Under the pieces are notes generated by a model that was given only the letters and a program-made list of their open reading frames with translations, had not been told where the DNA came from and ran no database searches. A stretch of DNA of 64,000 nt from Clostridiales bacterium (lineage in GTDB: Bacteria; Bacillota; Clostridia; Oscillospirales; Oscillospiraceae): positions 62,001 to 126,000 of the forward strand of contig JAJUJI010000007.1 of the NCBI GenBank assembly GCA_029265405.1, in the 5' to 3' direction. Numbering within the stretch: position 1 is the stretch's first letter; each line of letters begins with the position of its first letter. Shown here one piece after another: positions 59,569-64,000 of the stretch. The translations under genes and the position numbers were made by a program.

Positions 59569-60993
59569 ATGCTTCATCAATACAAACTAAACGGCTACAA
59601 TATAGTTTTGGACGCCAACTCCGGCTCCATACACAGCGTGGACGAGGTGGCCTACGACGTAATAGCCATGCTGGACGCAGGCATGGACAGGGACTCCGTT
59701 ATCCGCAGGGCGCTCGAAAGCTACGGGCACAGGCCGGACGTGGACCGGGCGGAGCTTGAGGAGCTGCTGGCCGACATAGAGGCGCTGAAGGCCGAGGGAA
59801 AGCTGTTTTCACCGGACCTTTTCGGCGAAAACGCCTCCGATTACAAGAACCGGGACGCTTGCGTGAAGGCGCTCTGCCTCCACGCGGCGCACGCCTGCAA
59901 TCTCAACTGCTCCTACTGCTTTGCCGGTCAGGGCAGGTACAGCGGCGAGAGGGCCCTTATGCCCTTTGAGGTGGGGAAGCGGGCCATAGACTTCCTGGTG
60001 GAAAATTCGGGAACGCGGCGCAACCTTGAGGTCGATTTTTTCGGCGGGGAGCCGCTCCTGAATTTTGAGACGGTAAAGCGGATAACGGCCTATGCCAGGA
60101 GTATAGAAAAGGAAAAAAACAAAAATTTCAGGCTTACTTTAACGACAAACGGCGTGCTGCTGGACGACGAAGCGATTGAGTTTGCAAACCGCGAATGCCA
60201 CAACGTGGTGCTGAGCCTTGACGGCAGAAGGGAGACCCACGACAGGCTGAGAAAGACCTTGGGCGGCGGGGGCAGCTATGATCTCGTCGTACCGAAATTT
60301 CAGCGTTTTGTCAGGACGCGCGGCGAGCGGGGCTGCTATATCCGAGGCACCTTTACTCATTACAATACGGACTTCACCAACGATATATTCCATATGCTGG
60401 AGCTGGGCTTCACCGAGCTTTCCATGGAGCCGGTGGTCTGCCCGCCGGGCGAGCCCTACGCGCTCACGGAGGAAGACCTGCCCAAGCTTTTCGAGCAGTA
60501 CGAGCTGCTGGCAGCCGATATGCTCAGGCGGAGCCGGGAGGGAAGGGGCTACACCTTCTACCACTATATGCTGGACCTTGAAAACGGACCCTGCATACGC
60601 AAGCGCATTTCAGGCTGCGGCTCCGGAACGGAATATCTGGCTGTGACTCCGGAGGGAAAGCTGTACCCCTGCCACCAGTTTGTGGGCGATCCAAAGTACC
60701 TAATGGGCGACGTTTGGAGCGGCGTGACCAATGCGGCGGCCATGGAGGAGTTCAGGGCCTGCAGCGCCTATTCGCGGCCCGAGTGCCGCTCATGCTGGGC
60801 AAGGCTCTATTGCAGCGGGGGCTGCGCTGCCAACGCCTATCACGCCGCCGGTTCGGTTTCGGGCGTATACGAGTACGGCTGCAGGCTTTTTAAAAAGCGC
60901 CTGGAATGCGCGATAATGCTTAAGGCGGCCCAGGCGGAGGCCGCACCTGAGGGCTGCGGGGCCGGCTCCGAGGCCAGCGGCCGGGACGCGTGA
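59569..60993 (+). CDS. scfB: Radical SAM SCIFF peptide maturase (SPASM type)
   Basis: The 474-residue enzyme installs the thioether crosslink in SCIFF. It begins with a RiPP-recognition-like domain (about 1-95), has the radical SAM motif CNLNCSYC and a C-terminal SPASM region (CRSCWARLYCSGGCAANAYH, GCRLF) for two further Fe-S clusters. The start is ATG 59569 after GGGAG. It lies 94 bases after scfA. Confidence 0.95.
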   Translation: MLHQYKLNGYNIVLDANSGSIHSVDEVAYDVIAMLDAGMDRDSVIRRALESYGHRPDVDRAELEELLADIEALKAEGKLFSPDLFGENASDYKNRDACVKALCLHAAHACNLNCSYCFAGQGRYSGERALMPFEVGKRAIDFLVENSGTRRNLEVDFFGGEPLLNFETVKRITAYARSIEKEKNKNFRLTLTTNGVLLDDEAIEFANRECHNVVLSLDGRRETHDRLRKTLGGGGSYDLVVPKFQRFVRTRGERGCYIRGTFTHYNTDFTNDIFHMLELGFTELSMEPVVCPPGEPYALTEEDLPKLFEQYELLAADMLRRSREGRGYTFYHYMLDLENGPCIRKRISGCGSGTEYLAVTPEGKLYPCHQFVGDPKYLMGDVWSGVTNAAAMEEFRACSAYSRPECRSCWARLYCSGGCAANAYHAAGSVSGVYEYGCRLFKKRLECAIMLKAAQAEAAPEGCGAGSEASGRDA

Positions 60994-60996
60994 GTC

Positions 60997-61629
60997 ATGA
61001 GCGTCTGCCATATAGTCGGCGCGGCGGAAGTATACGGCGAGATAAAGCCGGGCGAGGGCGATCTGCTGATAGCCGCCGACGCGGGGTACGACAGGCTGGC
61101 CTCGCTCGGATTAAGGCCCGACCTGATAATAGGCGACTTCGATTCGATAGCCGGAGGCGCGCCGGCCGGGGACAACGTGCTGCGCTATCCGGCAAAAAAG
61201 GATGAGACGGACATGCTGCTTGCCGTCAGGCTGGGGCTTGAGCGCGGCTTCAGACGGTTTTGCATCTACGGGGGCATGGGAGGCAGGACGGATCATACGC
61301 TGGCCAACATCCAGACTCTGGGCTTTGCCGCCGAAAACGGGGGCAGGGGCTATCTTTTCGGCAGGGGAGAGACCGTGACCGTGATTAAAAACGGCCGGCT
61401 TCTTTTTCCCGCGCGCCTGAGCGGAATTATATCCGTGTTCGCCATGGGAGGGGAAGCCAGAGGCGTTTATTTGAGGGGCCTTTTGTACCCGCTCGAGGAC
61501 GCCGTGCTGACGCCGGATTTCCCGCTTGGCGTCAGCAACGAGTTTACCGGCAGGGAGGCAGAAGTCGGCGTCACCGAAGGAAAGCTCGTCGTATTGTGGA
61601 CCTCCCCCGTCCTGCCAGACTGGCCGTGA
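60997..61629 (+). CDS. Thiamine pyrophosphokinase
   Basis: The 210-residue enzyme transfers pyrophosphate from ATP to thiamine. AADAGYDRL, DLIIGDFDSI, KKDETDMLLAV and GGMGGRTDHTLANI are conserved blocks of the family. It starts three bases after the maturase stop and so is co-translated. The link with SCIFF seems incidental. Confidence 0.93.
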   Translation: MSVCHIVGAAEVYGEIKPGEGDLLIAADAGYDRLASLGLRPDLIIGDFDSIAGGAPAGDNVLRYPAKKDETDMLLAVRLGLERGFRRFCIYGGMGGRTDHTLANIQTLGFAAENGGRGYLFGRGETVTVIKNGRLLFPARLSGIISVFAMGGEARGVYLRGLLYPLEDAVLTPDFPLGVSNEFTGREAEVGVTEGKLVVLWTSPVLPDWP

Positions 61630-61664
61630 CGCTGCGGGCGGCCAATTTTACAGGCCGATTGCAT

Positions 61665-61687
61665 GGAGAGCGCCGGAGGCGCCCTCC
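61665..61687 (+). terminator. Intrinsic terminator after thiamine pyrophosphokinase gene
   Basis: A ten-base stem with one mismatch around a GGA loop, followed by GTTTTTTG. It ends the scfB-pyrophosphokinase unit. Confidence 0.75.
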
Positions 61688-61713
61688 GTTTTTTGATTTG
61701 GAGTGGATGAGAA

Positions 61714-62364
61714 ATGAGGATGGAAGGCGCGATATTCGACCTTGACGGCACGCTGCTGGACTCTATGCGGGTCTGGAGCAGCTTGGGTGCGGACTATCTC
61801 ATAAGCAGGGGAGTCAGGCCGCGCGGGGATATAGGGGAGGTCTTCAAGCCGCTCAGCCTCAGGCAGGCGGCCGAGTATTATATAAGAGAATACGGGCTGA
61901 CGGATGCGGTCGAGGAGATAGAGGCGGGCGTAAAGCGCATGGTCGAGCGCTTTTATTATGAAACGGTTGGGCCTATGCCCGGAGCGGAGCGCCTGCTCGC
62001 GGAGCTTGAAAGGCGCGGCGTCCCCATGTGCGTGGCCACCGCCACCGACAGGGCCCTGGCCGAGGCCGCGCTGCGGCGCTGCGGCCTGCTGCGCCGCTTC
62101 AGGGCCGTATTGACCTGCGCCGAAGCGGGGGCCGGAAAGGACAGGCCGGATATCTATATGGCGGCGCTTGGCCGCCTGGGCACGCGCATAGAGTCCACCG
62201 TGGTGATCGAGGACGCCCCCTACGCCATAAAAACGGCAAAAGAGGCGGGCTTTACGGTCGTGGGTATGCTGGACGGCGCTGGCTACTGGCGGGCGGAGGA
62301 TGTGGCCGCGGCCGCCGATATATGCGTTTCGAATCTTTGCCAGATACTCGAGCTGCTGGACTAG
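61714..62364 (+). CDS. HAD-superfamily hydrolase (phosphatase/phosphoglucomutase-like)
   Basis: The 216-residue protein has motif I AIFDLDGTLLDS, motif II CVATATD, motif III with K in GKDRPD and motif IV VVIEDAPYAI, with an alpha-helical cap of type C1. It is a phosphatase or beta-phosphoglucomutase-like enzyme of unknown substrate. Confidence 0.88.
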   Translation: MRMEGAIFDLDGTLLDSMRVWSSLGADYLISRGVRPRGDIGEVFKPLSLRQAAEYYIREYGLTDAVEEIEAGVKRMVERFYYETVGPMPGAERLLAELERRGVPMCVATATDRALAEAALRRCGLLRRFRAVLTCAEAGAGKDRPDIYMAALGRLGTRIESTVVIEDAPYAIKTAKEAGFTVVGMLDGAGYWRAEDVAAAADICVSNLCQILELLD

Positions 62365-62442
62365 ACCTTTCCGGCCCCGCGCCCGGGAAGGGTCGGCTTC
62401 GGATGCGCCGCAAATTTGCGACGCTTTTTTATCGACAGGCTA

Positions 62443-62471
62443 TTGACAAACATAAATTACTACTATATATT
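62443..62471 (+). promoter_or_regulatory. Promoter of the PadR-HAAS operon
   Basis: TTGACA (62443-62448) and TATATT (62466-62471) with 17-base spacing. The AT-rich run that follows may hold a PadR operator, as PadR proteins often repress their own operons. Confidence 0.75.
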
Positions 62472-62532
62472 ATTCACTAGAATGATTAATATAGTATTAT
62501 AAATAGACCGGATAATGCGGGAGGCGGAAAAA

Positions 62533-62859
62533 TTGAATATACAATATAAAAAAGGGGTGCTGGAGCTGTGCGTCCTTGCCATGCTGTACCGTGAAGACTG
62601 CTACGGTTACGTCATATCGGAAAGCATCTCAAGAAAAATCGACATCTCGGACGGCACGGTATACCCGATATTGCGCAAGCTGAAAAGCGACGGGCTGGTA
62701 ACGACTTATCTTTCGGAGGAAAGCGGAGGACCGCCGCGAAAGTACTACAAGCTCACCGAGCTGGGAAGGCAGGCGTATTTTAAGGAAAAAGGCGAATGGC
62801 TGGGCTTTATCAGAACGGTGGAAAAAATGCTGGAGGATAATAATAATGAAGAGAGCTGA
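62533..62859 (+). CDS. PadR-family transcriptional regulator
   Basis: The 108-residue winged-helix protein (VLELCVLAMLYREDCYGYVISE, ISDGTVYPILRKLKSDGLV) belongs to the PadR group. The start is TTG 62533 with GGGAGG 8 bases upstream; the ATG at 62515 sits ahead of that ribosome site. It overlaps the next gene by 14 bases. It is usually a repressor of a linked membrane-protein operon. Confidence 0.88.
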   Translation: MNIQYKKGVLELCVLAMLYREDCYGYVISESISRKIDISDGTVYPILRKLKSDGLVTTYLSEESGGPPRKYYKLTELGRQAYFKEKGEWLGFIRTVEKMLEDNNNEES

Positions 62860-63565
62860 ATTTATCGAGAGGTTGTCAAAAAAGCTGAAGGAATTTGACG
62901 TTGCGGATTTGGATGAAATCATATCCGAATACGAGGAGCATTTCGTCTGCAAGCTGGCGGACGGCTATTCGGAGGAGGAGATAGCCGCAAGGCTTGGGGC
63001 TCCGGAGGCGCTGGCGCTTCAATTTGCCGAGGAGGCGAGGGAAAAGGGACCGAAAGGGGCTAAGGCGCTGGCAATTGCGGGCCTTGCTTTTATGGATATA
63101 TTCGCCGGCTGCTTTTTTGCGCTGCTGTATGCCTTCTCGGCGGCGCTGGCGGCCTTTGCGGCGGCGTCGGCAGCCGCGGGGATCTGCCTGCTGTGCGGCT
63201 TCAACCCGTACTCGCTCCTGCCGCCCATGCCTTACTGGTGCGGGGCGATAATGGCGCTTTCCGTAATGGCTCTGGCGGTTTTGGCGGGTACGGGCCTGGT
63301 TTATTACCTGCTTTTCGTGCGTCAGCTCGTCAAAGCCTATGGGCGCTGCCGCCGCAACCTGCTGGCATCCGCTTCCGGAAAGGCCCCGCTGCCCCCGGCT
63401 GCCTCGCATCCGAGGCTTGGCGCGAGGCTCGGCAGAAGGCTGAGAAGCATAGCCCTTATTTCGCTGACGGTATTTGCGGTTTGCTTCGCGGCAGGCTTTG
63501 CGGCCTGCGCCGTATCGGCGGGAGCGCTGGGCTTCTGGCATGCGTGGAGGTGGTTCGTCCAATGA
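62846..63565 (+). CDS. HAAS/DUF1700-domain membrane protein
   Basis: The 239-residue protein has an N-terminal helical HAAS domain (FIERLSKKLKEFDVADLDEIISEYEEHF) and three or four hydrophobic segments. HAAS proteins with a PadR partner form a signalling pair linked to envelope stress and drug resistance. It overlaps the PadR gene by 14 bases and the next gene by ATGA. Confidence 0.85.
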   Translation: MKRAEFIERLSKKLKEFDVADLDEIISEYEEHFVCKLADGYSEEEIAARLGAPEALALQFAEEAREKGPKGAKALAIAGLAFMDIFAGCFFALLYAFSAALAAFAAASAAAGICLLCGFNPYSLLPPMPYWCGAIMALSVMALAVLAGTGLVYYLLFVRQLVKAYGRCRRNLLASASGKAPLPPAASHPRLGARLGRRLRSIALISLTVFAVCFAAGFAACAVSAGALGFWHAWRWFVQ

Positions 63566-64000
63566 AAACCGCCGTCGTTACGGGAGCCACCTCAGGAATC
63601 GGGTTGGCCGTCTGCGCCGAGCTGGCCGCCCTTGGGTTTGCCGTCGTCGGAGTCGGGCAAAGCGAGGAAAGGTGCGCAAGCGCCGCCTCAGGGCTTGCCG
63701 CAGCTTATCCGGACGTACCGATCTTATTTTTCCGTGCAGACCTGTCCAGGCAGGCCGAGGTTGCGCGCGTCGGCGGAGAAATAAGGGAGTACCTTGAGGA
63801 CAGGCGCTTCGGGCGGCTCGAGGCTTTGATTAATAACGCCGGCTGCGTCAGGGGCCGCTATACCACCACCGAGGACGGCTACGAGACCGTATTTGCCGTC
63901 AACCATCTGGCCGGCTTCATGCTGAGCGGCATGCTCATGCCCTGCCTGATCAGCGCAAAAGGAAGGATACTGATGACCTCCAGCGGTTCGCATAAAGGGA
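63562..64000 (+). CDS. Short-chain dehydrogenase/reductase, cut by window end
   Basis: The first 146 codons are visible. VVTGATSGIGLAV is the Rossmann NAD(P)-binding glycine motif, LINNAGCV the NAG motif and MTSSGS contains the catalytic serine region. The start ATG 63562 overlaps the HAAS stop as ATGA. The remainder lies beyond the window, so the active-site tyrosine-lysine pair is not visible. Confidence 0.88.
   Translation, partial: MKTAVVTGATSGIGLAVCAELAALGFAVVGVGQSEERCASAASGLAAAYPDVPILFFRADLSRQAEVARVGGEIREYLEDRRFGRLEALINNAGCVRGRYTTTEDGYETVFAVNHLAGFMLSGMLMPCLISAKGRILMTSSGSHKG

Noticed and set aside
1-64000. CRISPR arrays, rRNA or tRNA genes
   Set aside because: No regularly spaced repeats of 24-40 bases were seen, and no gap held a cloverleaf-like or rRNA-like sequence that I could recognise by eye.

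Overview
The window looks like chromosomal DNA of an anaerobic, high-GC member of the class Clostridia (Firmicutes). Supporting signs are a SCIFF peptide with its radical SAM maturase, YesM/YesN-type sensing, Lpl-type sugar importers, DnaD plus DnaI-like primosomal proteins, the order rpmH-rnpA-yidD-yidC-jag, a mreC-mreD-mrdA-minD-mgsA block, and Shine-Dalgarno-led genes with frequent TTG/GTG starts. The genus cannot be told from the sequence alone.

Region 1 (1-27.5 kb) is an accessory carbohydrate region. It holds a GH51 arabinofuranosidase, a PucR-type regulator, three tandem cupin-like paralogues ending in a four-cysteine motif, a lone solute-binding lipoprotein, and a P-loop kinase paired with a GH13_18 sugar phosphorylase. 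A long minus-strand run follows: YesM, YesN, a membrane-anchored unknown, LplA-, LplB- and LplC-like importer parts, an esterase, a YesL-like protein and an MsmX/UgpC-type ATPase. After it come several acyl-removing enzymes (beta-lactamase-fold hydrolase, type-B carboxylesterase, NodB-like deacetylase, CE2-like SGNH esterase) and a NIF3-like protein. None of the hydrolases I examined shows a signal peptide, so I infer that decorated, probably arabinose-containing plant oligosaccharides are imported and then stripped inside the cell.

Region 2 (27.59-37.85 kb) is the most striking part. A 176-bp direct repeat made of the 3' end and terminator of aspS flanks about 9.9 kb of visibly more AT-rich DNA. 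All seven genes in it point the opposite way to the flanking genes. They encode a Mop-type molybdenum hydroxylase, an FAD/Fe-S/CCG-domain electron-transfer protein that seems to lack its NAD(P)H domain, a small Cys4 redox protein, a radical SAM enzyme, a methyltransferase, a C_GCAxxG_C_C protein and a phenylacetate-CoA-ligase-like enzyme. The gene set resembles a poorly characterised cluster I recall from Desulfovibrio (around DVU1551-DVU1559). A strong promoter opens the operon and a perfect 54-bp palindrome closes it at the island edge. No integrase is visible.

Region 3 (37.8-57.2 kb) is core genome: aspS, hisS, mgsA, minD, mrdA, mreD, mreC, maf and a U32 peptidase on the minus strand; dnaD and a dnaI-like gene on the plus strand; then a phosphoesterase, acpP, jag, yidC, yidD, rnpA and rpmH, and an ABC-2 exporter operon.

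Region 4 (57.5-64 kb, plus strand) holds an Orn/Lys/Arg decarboxylase-family enzyme, a small membrane protein, the SCIFF peptide and maturase with a terminator between them, thiamine pyrophosphokinase, a HAD phosphatase, a PadR/HAAS pair and a short-chain dehydrogenase cut by the window end. I saw no rRNA, tRNA, CRISPR array or insertion sequence.
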